Positions 33,259 to 45,099 of a DNA stretch of 64,000 bases are shown piece by piece. How positions within the stretch are numbered: the first letter of the stretch is position 1; each line of letters opens with the position of its first letter. Both the position numbers and the translations under genes were made by a program. Below the pieces are notes generated by a model that ran no database searches, was not told where the DNA came from, and saw only the letters and a program-made list of their open reading frames with translations. The stretch is taken from positions 6,620,417-6,684,416 of the forward strand of contig OW203997.1 in NCBI GenBank assembly GCA_934047225.1, written 5' to 3'. The DNA comes from Ypsolopha sequella. Taxonomy: Eukaryota; Arthropoda; Insecta; Lepidoptera; Ypsolophidae.

Positions 33259-34528
33259 GGATGGGATTAGTGGGATGGGATGGGATGGGATGGTAAGCAA
33301 GTCAAACTTTTTTCTTATTGTGTTCCATATATTTGACCCGACTTTTCACTTCGATTTGGGTGCCCTTTTACACAGCATAGGTATAGATAGGTTTGTCAAA
33401 AGCACCTGTCTTAAGGCACCTAAAAACTTTCCTTTTTTGTTACTTTGTGATAAACCTTGTCAGAATGCCCCCCCCCCCCCCCAAATTGAATCCTGGATCC
33501 GTCCTTGAATCAGGGACTAGGGTATTTTATTCTCTGACTAGGGGTCCCTGATAGAAATACATACACATCAAACATTCTCAGCAAGAACACATAGTGGGGG
33601 AAAGATAACGCACGAATTTCGCCCTCTGGTCCGCCAAAAACAGTCTATGATGATGATAAATAACTAAGATGTATGGAACATCAGATTTTTCTTTTCGCGA
33701 TTTTTTGGTCAGCTCCATAGTAAAAGTTGTTCGTGTAGCACTATAATATCTAGTTTTCGAATCTTCAGTGACTAGAAATCCAACAAATATTCCATAGTCG
33801 TTTAATTCAGTCAAGCACATGGGCGCCGGCGGGGGTGCTATGTGGTGCACTTGCGCCCCTCGGGAATCCTGGAATCAACATGACACCTATAATTAGTTTT
33901 TATGTAAACTTACAGATGGAACCACTGAGCCTGAGTTGTGTCATACTGTAGGTATGTTATTTGAGCCAGATATCATAGTTAAAATTGTTTATTATGTGGA
34001 ATGGCACTAATCTTGGATATTTTCTCTGCCAGTGCCCGTGGCCAAGCTGTTTTACTATTATGTAAGTTGAAGACATCTTTGAAGAATTTTATCGTTAACG
34101 CTATGCTACGGTTGGATTAAATTCGTTATGCCATACCAGCATGCCACGCTGTAAGCAACAAGATAATCGATAAAGAGGAATGACTGCCGCGGTATTCAGA
34201 ATGTTTCCATTATCTAACTTAAGGAATTTGAGTATGCAGGACTCCCTATCTCCATGAAGACGCTTAGGGCTGCCACAATCTTCTGGTGCAATCTCTGGCC
34301 ACGGCCTTGTAGGGTATTGTATCGATGTAACATCGGAGGTATGTTGCTGGCTGATCCTCTTTTTGTTCTTGTTAGCATCCTCGCAAAAAGGTCTTAAGTG
34401 GGTAAACGGATTTTCTTCGATGCGTAAAGATAACCAAGTACATCATGGGGTGGGTACTAAGCCTAAAAAGGGCGTCATACATTGTATATTACGCGACAGG
34501 CGGGAGTGCGGGTGATCATACTGACCTG
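33259..34528. other. intergenic DNA with repeat remnants
   Basis: Contains a C-tract at about 33467-33482. The region around 33590-33850 resembles the MITE arm at 3420-3540 (GTTGTTCGTGT, TTCGCGATTTTTT) in inverted orientation. No exon is recognised. Confidence 0.4.
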
Positions 34529-34944
34529 CAGTGGCGTGCACAGAACTTGTTGCTGGAAAAGCAAGCAATTGGTCAAGAATAACAATAAAAAAAAAAATAC
34601 CACTTTGAAAAAAAAAAAATTATGACGCCAGGGTAGACAATGTAGGCAATTCTGAAGGCTTTAATTTAAGTTTTAGTGCTGTCAAAACTTGAAATTTACC
34701 AAAGTAATTTAGATTCTGTTCCTAACTATTAAGGACTATTTTGCAATGACTGAAATTTAGTTTTGACAGCACTAAAACTAAAATTAAAGCCTTCAGAATC
34801 GGCTTTATTGTCTACCCTAGAGTGAAAATTTCCAATACAAACTTTTTTTTTCAAAGTGGTATTTCAATTTTTTCTAATTTTTTTTAATTGTTTTTCTTGA
34901 CCAATTGCTTGCTTTTCCAGCAAAAAGTTCTGTGCTCGCCACTG
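34529..34944. mobile_element. hAT-like foldback MITE, TSD CTGACCTG, with a nested MITE
   Basis: The ends read CAGTGGCGTGCACAG... and ...TGTGCTCGCCACTG, with long AT-rich arms. An 8 bp direct repeat CTGACCTG flanks it at 34521-34528 and 34945-34952. An 8 bp TSD and CAGTGGC ends are hAT hallmarks. Inside, at about 34648-34800, a second inverted-repeat unit (TCTGAAGGCTTTAATTTAAG ends) interrupts the central GGTAGACAATGT/ATTGTCTACC palindrome, so it is a nested insertion. A solo fragment of that second family is at about 52035-52075. Confidence 0.88.
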
Positions 34945-35147
34945 CTGACCTGTATACTCGCCCGCACTCCCGCCTACTATACATGATAATAATTTATGCT
35001 TTTAGCTACCGGGTAGCAAAACCTACTAACCATACCGAGCCTCCCGCGATACCTCTTTCACAACTTAGGTTTGGTTATCGGTATCGGCGGTCCAAGGCTC
35101 GGGCGCGGTCGCAGCCTACGATTTTGGGGTGCGTCATCTTGGCTTAA

Positions 35148-35566
35148 GGCGCTCTTATCCCAGAAGAGTGATTCTCTGTCTTTTTCTTTACGTGTAAGGA
35201 GTAAAGAAAATAACCACACTTTTGTACTTTTTCATGGTTTTTAAATTGTTTAAAAATAAGGGATATGTTTATTAAAAGCCACTAAGACCGCGTAGGTCGA
35301 CCTGGAAAATTTAAAGAACAATATTACCAGATATGTTTCGTTAATAAAAGAGTGGAATTATGGAAATGGCATGATTTGAAAGGTCTATTACATGCTGTGT
35401 TCGTGAATTATTTCTATCGAGCAAAGTTTATCTGATCGTGTAACACATGCGTGGAAGACCTAGATAAAGGTTCGAACCATATTGCGTATTTTTTTTTTGG
35501 AAGTTTTAGACGATATTTGAAAGTTCTATTTGACTTTGAAATTACTGATTTTGGGATAAGAGCGCC
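35148..35566. mobile_element. TTAA-flanked MITE, piggyBac-like
   Basis: Inverted ends GGCGCTCTTATCCCA / TGGGATAAGAGCGCC sit directly inside TTAA tetranucleotides (35144-35147 and 35567-35570). TTAA target duplication is diagnostic of piggyBac-type transposition. The 419 bp interior is non-coding. Confidence 0.8.
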
Positions 35567-35570
35567 TTAA

Positions 35571-36925
35571 GTACAGTTCTACGCATTTTTTAATTGTTTT
35601 AAATAAATCTTTAGAGATTTTTTTACTTTTTTTACTATTTTTGTGTCATTGCTTAGCAGTTAATAAATCTATTCAAAATATTCCTAAACCATCAAGTTTT
35701 AGGAAATTTTGGAATCATCGTGTATGATTTTGAGGGGGGTCGTGACCCCTGTGACCCCTCCCCCTCGAACAGCCACTGCCAAGGCTAGACGGTAACATTT
35801 TATTGTGATTTCGAGTCGTTTTCTATCCTACTAAATGTTCTAAGTATCCTACATACCAACCTAAAACTTCTGAAATATAAGGTAAAATTTAATCCACTGC
35901 CCATATTCATTCATACTGAAGATTCTGTTAGTAATCAGGAATAATGTTTAAGAAAAAAAAAAAACTTACTCCCGTGCTACCTATATTAGGAATTGAATTT
36001 GAAGTTGAACTAGCCCAGTTACTACGGTAGTTAGACACTGTCTACCATAGAGTGAAAATTCTCACACAAACTTTTTTTTCAGAGTGGTATTTAAAGGTCC
36101 TTTGTCAGAGAATAAGTGGGCCTATTGAAAAAGGCATATTATAAAATGAATGATTACTTAGTTAGACGATAATAAAGCATAGGGTTATGATAGTGATCTT
36201 TGTCATAATAGTAGTTAGTATAATTTCCTAACTTATGAAAAGATTTTTGAAATTCTAATTTACAGAAACCAATGGAAACTTTGCGATCGCAACATACACA
36301 ATACATAGGTAATAAGCTTTTGTTGAATAACTATTGAGTGAATTTTGTTCTGTTTCGATTAATTAGAAAAAGGCGGGTTTTTCACAATTCGGCTGCGAAA
36401 CCGCTTTTAATTTAGGATACTACGTTACTTAAAAGATGTTGGTTCTTATGATTGACCCTTTCGATCGGTATCATAAAAATACAGGATTTTTTTATCCATT
36501 TGTACGTTTCGACTTCCTGTTCAGATAGGTGTCTTTCAAAATTGCGGTTTCTCTTTACTTTAAAAATTTAGGGTACTTTCCCTCCAGGGGTAATTCGTTT
36601 AATTTATCCTGTATAGGCAGACACGCAGGCGGCTCTGCAGGCAAGGGACTGTTTTTCTAAAATATCTAACAATATTATCTAATAGAAAATATTTTATGCA
36701 GTCGCTAACTTGTATCGAGTCCAAAACTCCTACTTGCACTTTTTTTGAAACGTTTTTTTTACCTTTACGATATGTCACCCAACGAAACTACAGAATTATG
36801 AATTATTTAACAAATCTGTTGGGATAAAGACCGATAAATAAAGCTTGAAACTGGTGGTCAGCCACGCCTGATGCTGGTGGTTTCCACTAGTAGATCAAAC
36901 TCAGAAGACGGGTTGACTTACCTTA
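35571..36925. other. intergenic DNA, MITE fragments
   Basis: Contains a GA-rich/CT-rich patch near 35730-35765 (GGGGGGTCGTGACCCC) and a degraded TTCATACTGGAGA-family MITE near 35880-35990. A hAT-like MITE end fragment lies near 36030-36090 (CTACC...AGAGTGAAAATT...CAGAGTGGTATTT). No gene is recognised. Confidence 0.45.
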
Positions 36926-38190
36926 TAAGGTGGGTGGACCATGGAAGGCCATGCTCCTTTGAAGGCCAACTATTGAAAAGTCGTAGTTATTGACATGTAA
37001 ACACATATTTTTTCTGCTATACACTAAGATCCATCCAACTTAAGGCCACAGATGCGGCGGCGAGTCATTCGCGTCGCTATTGTGGCAGTGCGATCTCAAA
37101 CACTTTTAGCCGACGTTATAATTGTTATTCGCGCGCACAGCAAAACATAAGTTTTTAGTTAAATAACCTATTATTATCTCGTATTTTTTACTGTGAATTG
37201 TCGTATAAGGATATGCTTATGGTACTAAAGAAAAAAAAATGTTTTGTCTCGATTTAAGTTAAAATATTGGTAGTGTTCCTAGGAAAGCCGGTGGTTCCTT
37301 ATAAGGCCAATCAAAAATTTGATGGTTGGCCTTGCTAGGGTACAGTGGAGACCACATCAAGCTATACACTTGCAGTACGACATTAGCCCCTACAGAGAAG
37401 AGTATAAGATAGGTACAAAGTCCAATGTGTCTTACTTGATGCGGTCTCCACTGTACATGGGCCTTACAAAGAACATCTACAAACCATGAATATATGAACA
37501 GTTACTTTTTAGTTATAAATACGTACTGTTACAGTTAAAACAATGTTTTATATTTATAATAGTCTGTAGTGTCTATTATTTCATTATAATGAATATAAAA
37601 AAGTCATTGGTAATTGTTAGTTTGGCCTTCTTAGAAACATTTTGGCCTTACAAAGAACGGACCCATAGGAAGGCCATTTTAGGTTAAAAAAAAAGTTTTT
37701 AATTTCATTATGAAACGCGTCGGCAAGTTATTTGATGTCAATATAATACGCATTACTACTATTTTTAAATAATTTCCATTAATATATTCTTAGTTATACG
37801 ATGGTGTTCAAGTAATGTTCGTTGAGTTTTTTATAAATGATAAAAATATATTGAGCAGTTAATGTTTCGCTTAAATGAAAGAGCTTATTATGTAGTTTTA
37901 TTAAAAGCGGATATATTAATTGTTACAACTCTATTTTTAAGTTGAACGACTGATGTAAAATATTGGCCTTGTTTGGAGCCGTGTTCCTTGCAAGGCCATT
38001 TGGAAGAGCTTAATAAAACTTAAGTTTAATAAATAGCGATTAAAGCTAGGTTAAAAAAAAGTTATTTATATAAGTAGTACACAATAAAACAAAGTATTAC
38101 TTGATAATTTGTTTCCTTCATTTATCCAGTTAATAAACTAATAAAAAGTGTTTACTCGTTAGAGTGGCCTTCCATGGTCCACCCACCTTA
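36926..38190. mobile_element. ~1.26 kb TIR element with repeated AAGGCCA motifs
   Basis: Terminal inverted repeats start TAAGGTGGGTGGACCATGG (36926 onward) and mirror at the right end, about 26 bp and near perfect. GGCCTT or AAGGCC occurs about ten times inside in both orientations (for example near 37300, 37330, 37460, 37620, 37650, 37670, 37965, 37995). No ORF of note. A small inverted-repeat MITE is nested at 37340-37456. Confidence 0.75.
37340..37456. mobile_element. 117 bp nested MITE (GTACAGTGGAGACC ends)
   Basis: Imperfect inverted ends GTACAGTGGAGACC-x-CATCAAG and CTTGATGCGGTCTCCACTGTAC enclose about 70 bp. It lies within the AAGGCCA-rich element. Confidence 0.65.
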
Positions 38191-38745
38191 TTTACCGAAT
38201 AAAACCAACTTGGTATGATAGTACAGATCAAACTGTTTACCTATAATGTGGTCTCCTAGCATGCAGCTTCGTGGCAGTATTTTTTCTGAATGACTGTTTC
38301 GTTACTGCCAATTAAAACTAATAAAGTTACAGTCACATTTCGCTAGATATAGGTACTCTCGGCAACTTAGAGCAAAAATATCAAATAAAATGTGTTTGAA
38401 CTCGAACTTAAAATAATCTATGACATTCACCAATGCTACATAAGCTTAAAGTTATTCTGAGGCTCAAAGTGAGTGATTTATACGCGCTTCGATCAACAAT
38501 ATTGTATCGAAGGATAAGGCTGGAGCCGGCGCATAGGGAACATTTGCCGGAGCGGGCAATGGGAACAGATGCCGTAGCCGGCATTTAGAAAAGTTGCCAG
38601 ATCCACGGGAACAATAGTATTATGATATCTATGGATCCACGTGACCAAGTCTTGCTCTCTGGACTTATAAGTTGTATGCATGAACCTAATATCCTAACAG
38701 GACTGAGTACTTGTTTCAAAAAACGTGAAGAACGAGAAGTCATAC
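38191..38745. other. intergenic DNA, nothing recognised
   Basis: A GC-richer patch near 38515-38590 contains repeated GCCGGAGC/GCCGTAGCCGGC words but no coding or structural signature. Confidence 0.4.
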
Positions 38746-38747
38746 TA

Positions 38748-39323
38748 AAGTAGCCGTCAATAGAAATTGTGGACTATGTAAACAAAGCGCCATGTTGTCT
38801 TTGTCTATGAATAGGTGAACTATCTAGAGATGGGTAAGTATGTGATTAAAATATGTTAGGTGCTTAATTAATTTTCTTTATTTGATTCATCGCTAAAATA
38901 TTCTGATGAATCGCTAGTCATATCGATCACACAGCTCTCGATAGAATCACACACATATTTATGTCAAAGATTATGAAGTAACGCTGCCAAAAAAAATGAC
39001 GGAATAAAATAGCATCACGAATAAAATAGATTCAAAATTCAAATAGATTCGTACATCACCAATTTTCAAAGACAATACAGATTCGATGAGAAAAAAATAT
39101 GACAGCAATCTCGACGCAGTACAGAATTGACTATTGATTCTATGATTTTCCGTAATTAACTGGTGATTATTGAATATTTCATGATGAAATACAGTTAATG
39201 TCTGGTAAGACTTGATGCTTCATGATTTGGAATAATGTTCAGTGAGACTCCGTGACAGAACCTTGAGAAAAATTGAGAAAACGGTTTGTTTACATAGTCC
39301 ACAATTTCTATTGACGGCGACTT
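38748..39323. mobile_element. TA-flanked MITE with ~38 bp TIRs
   Basis: Ends AAGT-A/C-GCCGTCAATAG then AAATTGTGGACTATG are inverted at each side with one mismatch. TA sits outside each end (38746-38747 and 39324-39325). The 576 bp interior is AT-rich and non-coding. The TA duplication suggests Tc1/mariner-type mobilisation. Confidence 0.75.
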
Positions 39324-39325
39324 TA

Positions 39326-39871
39326 GATTATTTCATCTCTGTCTAAGTAGGGTAACCATATTTAAAAATAATTGATTGAGACCACGTGTAGTAAAAACCG
39401 TATTCAAAACATTTATTTTATTGGTTTAAAGTCTTCTGCTTTAAAATGGCGGCTGCAGACTACTGGATTTTTGCACTTTACTTCGTTTCCTAAAACTTCT
39501 AACCATTTTCTTCGGATATTTTCAGTTTTTGGAAGACTGTAATGTAAAACCCAATATGATGGTTACTCTAGCGGTATCAATGTAAACATGTATCATTTCT
39601 CCGAGAAAACGTTGTAATTATGCCTTACCTATGAAACGATATCCCACAATTCCCAAAAATTTGGCTTCTGCAGCCCTTCACGCTGCATGCTTTAACCATT
39701 TTTGCAAAAAATTATATAATTTTACAATTTAGTTTTCAAATGTCACGGCCGTGGCGCCATTTTTAGATAAAAGGATTACCAGTTTGCAAGCATAAGAATA
39801 ATCCCAACTTTATTATGGAATGATTGATCTTACATTTACGGATAAAACTAAATGTAAAACATAAATAAACC
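39326..39871. other. intergenic DNA, nothing recognised
   Basis: Moderately AT-rich with no ORF, TIR or tandem structure that I can support. Confidence 0.4.
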
Positions 39872-40200
39872 TAACAAAAAAATAGTGACGGACTTCAAAT
39901 GTAACTGCAGCCATTCGCTAAAAAGCTTAAAATAATTATAAAATGACCGATGGTACCGAAATAACACTCTTTCCGCCTTCTTTCTTCCTGAAAAATATGT
40001 TCTCTAGAAGTCGGCGCTCTTATATTGGTTTCTGTGTTGCTATAACCAAGAGAACGCGGTGACTTTTAAAGAACATATTTTTGAGGAACAAAGAAGTCGG
40101 AAAAAGTGTTATTTCAGTACCATCGGTCATTTTATAATTATTTTTAACTTTTTTGCGAATGGCTGCAGTTACATTTAAAGTCGGTTACTATTTTTTGTTA
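39872..40200. mobile_element. foldback MITE with ~155 bp arms
   Basis: Nearly the whole element folds on itself. Arms run TAACAAAAAA-TAGT, then TGTAACTGCAGCCATTCGC, ATAATTATAAAATGACCGATGG and AATAACACT...TTCCG, mirrored from 40200 inward. The loop is near 40030. Confidence 0.78.
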
Positions 40201-40332
40201 AAAGTTTATTATTTTACATTTTTTAGTGTTGACAGGTCAAATTGTGTAATGTGGATAGTTCTTGTAAACGCGCTGTTGATATAGAACGAAGGACAAGTAA
40301 TAATTGGTTATATTTAATAAATACCCTTTAAT

Positions 40333-40830
40333 CAGCACCCTAATACAAACTGATTGCCGTAATCTCAAGTTATGTGCTGTCACCCGTTGAGGAGTTCTAT
40401 GGTAATGAGGCCAAGATCAAAGTTCAGGTGGAGAAATTACAATTTACAAGTAGTACTCGGCAATCACTATCCTAATACAAAGCGATTGCCTTAATCTTGA
40501 GTGGTATGCTGTCTTTCGTTAAGGAGTTCTATGGTGGTGAAGCCAGGATGGAAGGTCAGGTGGGTATTGTGATAATTTCCAAGAAATACCCGACAATCAG
40601 CACCCTACCAAAGTGATTGCCGCAATCTCGAGTTAAGTGCTCTCATTCGTTAAAGAGTTCTATGGTAATGACTTAATAAGACCAGGATCGAAGGTCAGGT
40701 GGAAGATTGACAATTTCCAAGTAATACTCTGCGATTAACATCGTAGTACAAAGCGATTTCTTTAATATCAAGTGGTACGCTGTTACTTTCTGAGGCGTTC
40801 CACTGCCTATCTCTGAAAACTTTCATCAGA
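40333..40830. repeat. degenerate tandem repeat, ~130 bp period, about four copies
   Basis: Each copy contains CACCCTAATACAAA-like sequence, GATTGCC-TAATCT, GAGTTCTATGGTAATGA and GGTCAGGTGG. Copies begin near 40333, 40465, 40595 and 40733. No coding signature is identified. Confidence 0.65.
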
Positions 40831-41031
40831 TCATGGTCAATCTTAAAATGGGACCTACCTTGAAGAAAATTTTTCCAAACAAAAAAAGAATCATTCAATT
40901 CAGTTCAGAATTGACGGAGATAAGGAATAACATACCCCAAAAAAAATACAGTCGAATTGAGATCCTCCTCTTTTTTTCAAGTCGGTTAAAAAAAAAGAAA
41001 TGTCATGAACAAGTATTTACTAAAAGCTAAA

Positions 41032-43253
41032 TGGGCATTTTCACTTTCGGTTGCAAAGACAAAAATCTAGCTGTCCCATGACTTTGATCAACTGTTGTTG
41101 TAAAACTATTAAACCTGTGCACTAATTATCAGATATTTCTGATAATTTGTATAATTTTCTAACTGTTCAGTAACAATTAATCGTTTCTGATCTTAAAATC
41201 AATTAATAAATGCAGTTTTTCGTGTTAAAGATTGGCTTTTTTTTAATGTCCCACCCATATTTTTAAAGTTTCAGCGCGAGTTTCAAAATATTCTCGATTT
41301 TATAGGCTAAGTTGGTAGCATTTTTTTGGAGGATTATACGCTTAAAAATTCAATTCTGAACCTTAAACATCATAAAATAGGCTATAAAATAGAATAAATT
41401 ACTTAAATACGTTGTCCCACGAAATAGCATGAAGTGGAATTCCTTAATAACGTCACGGGCTATTTTTACAACTTCTTCTATGATTTCTACCAAAACATTG
41501 TTGTTTTATAATAATGGCAACATTTATATGATCTAGTCAAGCCGCCATTTTGTTCTAGCGCGTTCAGTGTCAAAAATATGTGGTGAAGAGTGCTTGTGTT
41601 TCGTCGGGGTCAAAATCTACATTCCACGCATTTACGCAGTTCTTCAAAGTAAGTAGTGCTTAATGCATGTAATACAATATTTTATTACGATGTTGCACTA
41701 TACAGCATGCAAAACTGTGCAGGCTGACTGTCTATTTGCATGATTTATATATTTAAATCATTTTTCAAAATAATGTGGACTAGTTCGTCACATCCACAAC
41801 GTCACGTCACTTATATGCGGATAACAAAAAGTGACGTATTGGAATTGTAAGGCATAGTTCACATACATGGATTTCGTATTAAATTAATAATTTGATTAAT
41901 TATATGACACATAAATTATGTTCTGGACAGGGACATAAATATTGAGGGATTTCTTAGTGATCTCAATGTAAACACACAGTATATTTATTCTTCATAATAG
42001 TATAGTGAAACATATCACTGGAATGTGTTACTTTTTGACATTGCTGACATGAGACTGTTTTAGAATCGAGTCTTATTGCCCGACTGCCTCATCTCATCAA
42101 AACGAATGCTCTCATCTACAATTGCTAGTTAATCTCAATTTATTATTGTTTTTTATTTTTAAATGTTGTAAGATCTCATTGCGTAGATATAAAATATATA
42201 TATATATATTTAACGTCACAGATGATTCAGACTGATTAGATAGCTCAAGGAAACCTAATTTTGTTATTTGGTGTTATAAAGTGATATAAGTGCCTTATGG
42301 AAATCTCATTTTGTTATTTTTATACTAGATTTAAGAAATAAGTGTAATTATTAAGCTCATGATAGAAGATTCAGACTGATTAGCTAAGTAGCTTACATCT
42401 CTTTGATAATGTGATTTATCCAAAGGAAACCTAATATTGTTACTTTGTGTAGATGTATAACATAATTTTAGGTAAGACTGTTTTAGTATAGAAGACTGTT
42501 TAAGCTCGTCACAGACGACATTAGTTTCCCACAAAGAAGCATTAAATTATTGATAATTTATCATGTTAGTCGTCATCTCATTATCATTATATATCATATT
42601 TTAAGACTGTTAGTGAGACTCCGATACCTATACATTTTGACCACTATGTAGAACGTGCCTTACCTTTCCACTAACGTAACATAAGATTCCATTAACGTCA
42701 CTGTCCCAATATTTTAGGGAGTGAAAATTTAACGTGATTGCTTGAGTATTCCAGGTACTTTAAATGTTTCTATTCTATCTGGATTTGCTTTTAATTCTTT
42801 ATATTTAAAAATTGTAATTGCTTGTGTAAAGTTTGCCGTATAAATAGCGTACAGAAAAACAAGAAGTGGTTTGAATCAAAAAGTGACGTTATGGAACAAT
42901 TGCACGTAATATTTTCGTACTTAAAATGGTTTTCTTTCATTTGATTATTATTTTAAAATAATGTTTAAGTTTGCATTCTTTTATAATAAATTCTTTGCCT
43001 ACTTTAAACTCGCCTTATCAATTTACAGCCTAAAACATTTCGTGACGTAACGGAGCAGTGGGTTTCATACTTTCCACAAAAAAAACAGTTTTGTTCAATA
43101 CTTTAAAATATTTATGCCGACATATATATATATATATATTATGAATCCTACATATATCTTCTACGTTACTATCTATATTTAAGACATAATAAATGATTTT
43201 TTATTTCGTCACTTCCATATACGTCACGCTGCAACCGAAAGTGAAAATGCCCA
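41032..43253. mobile_element. 2.2 kb element with perfect 24 bp TIRs, non-coding
   Basis: The ends TGGGCATTTTCACTTTCG... (41032-41055) and their inverted copy (43230-43253) match perfectly over 24 bp. The interior has only short frames, many TGACGT words and internal degenerate repeats (GATTCAGACTGATTAG and AAGGAAACCTAAT, twice between 42220 and 42440), plus (AT)n tracts near 42195 and 43122. No target duplication is clear. It is a large non-autonomous DNA transposon of unknown superfamily. Confidence 0.65.
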
Positions 43254-44705
43254 AATACTATAAAGTCGTTGAAAAACTAAATCGTGAAAAACTCAAGCCT
43301 ACCATCGCAATTTGTTTTTTTGTGATGGCAACTGTGCGAGTAGGACACGGGCATCGACTGTGTGTTGTCCCGCTCGGCACGTTTTCTCTAGTTGATTATG
43401 TCATAATAAAATAACTTCTAACTGTATGAAATAGAGTCTATTTTTCTACGCGTAACATCCTTCAGTGCACAATCCAGTTTAGGTATACATCCATGGTTGT
43501 ATGCTTAAACAAGATAACACTGGACCAGTTTTAGGCGTATTTCCACATCCAGTCGGTTCTGCCACGTTTGGTGGGGGACGAGGTAACCACCCTTACATAA
43601 CCGAATCATGTTTCTACAAACGCACCCACATGCAATTTGCACACCTGCAACACAAATTTACGTAAATATGTACGGTCTTTGAATGTGTGCGTTAAATTTA
43701 ATAGAGTTGGGAACACGTTTATCGATAAATACATTACTGACACCATTCCATCAGAATCTGTTCAGGTGGACAAAATCTTCTCTATATCTACATATAAAAT
43801 GCAACATCTGTCTGTGTGTCTGTATGGACGCTTGCTTATAATAATATATATTATATAGACTAAGTTAGTCTCGTAGGGAGTACGCCTACGTCATCGTGAA
43901 GAAGTTATGGCGCCAAATATGAATTTTATACATTTTCAAAAATGTTGGATATGAGTAAATTACGAATGAAATAACCAAAAATATACTTACAACTGAAATG
44001 TAACACCATCTTTTTGTAAATTTGATGTGTTAGACATTTTTTTGCACCCATACACAGCACAAAACGGCATTTTTCTCGGAGCTCTTTATGCAAAGACGTT
44101 CGGGAATCGTATGACAGAAATGGCGGCTGAACTAGTTTTATATAACGCGTTAGATATAAAATCTCATACCTTCGGCAGAGGGGAACGCCTGTTAAAGGCG
44201 TCTCCTTTGGTATATTCTCTAAGGTTGTATGGCTTGATTCATCGTTTGAAGTCGCTTCAGATCGAATTGTTGGACGGACGAATAATTATAGTGAGATGAG
44301 AGCTTTACGTTTTTACTAGGTTATAGGGTTCAATTCACATTAGAAGCTTTTTTAATCTTGTGTTTCTTTTATCAGAATTATTTTTACGACGAGTCTTTCA
44401 ACAAAAAGTCAAAAATAAGTGCAATGACGAGCGAAAGGAGAAGGAGCGTATTAGGTTGCCATTGATGAAAAATTTGGGTGATGAGCGAAGCGGAGCTAAG
44501 GGTACTCCTGTAGTTTTAACAGGCCGCAGCACGTAAGTCTATCAGTGAAAGAAAGATACGCGTAGGGGATAGCTGCGCATGGATACGTCGCCCACGCAGT
44601 TATTATCTCTACAAATTATAATTATTGTAATTATTAGGTTGATATTTTGTTATTACATTTATGTTATTTTCTTTTTATACCATTGTGTAAACTAAACGTA
44701 AATAG
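43254..44705. other. intergenic DNA, no gene recognised
   Basis: Open frames of 68-90 codons (43193-43414, 43637-43858, 44027-44299) have no family signature and are probably chance. A short hairpin GGAACGCCT/GGCGTCTCC-type motif lies near 44183-44208. Confidence 0.4.
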
Positions 44706-44713
44706 TTATTTAC

Positions 44714-44739
44714 CTCGGACGAAGCATCACATGGACTTG
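44714..44739 (+). repeat. P-element left TIR (26 bp)
   Basis: A perfect inverted match to 48969-48994. Identity ends sharply at 44740. Confidence 0.92.
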
Positions 44740-45099
44740 CTATTAGCGTGCACCCGTAAGGGACAGAAACAAAGTACATCTAAAAACAGAGTGACCAGGC
44801 TTAACGAATTTTTTACCCCGTTTTATTTAAGTTCTATAACTACTGTAATTTGAATTCGTAGTTAAAATGTATTTTAACGAGTAACTACGATTATTTATTA
44901 CTTTTATTTTATTGTTAGGCAGACTTTTATAAAACTGACATCACCCAGGGAAAACTCATGTTAACGTTAAATAAACCAAGTTTCATTGTAAAATAATGTA
45001 TTGTCCTTTAAATAAAATAAGCTTAGTGTATAGATTTCTCACGTTGTCCCCTTTTTTAATGAATTTTTTTGTGGCGTAGTGAATTCTTGTGTTAAGATA

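Noticed and set aside
40333..40830. CRISPR-like regular repeats
   Set aside because: The ~130 bp units are degenerate tandem copies without short identical repeats or unique spacers, in a eukaryotic genome.
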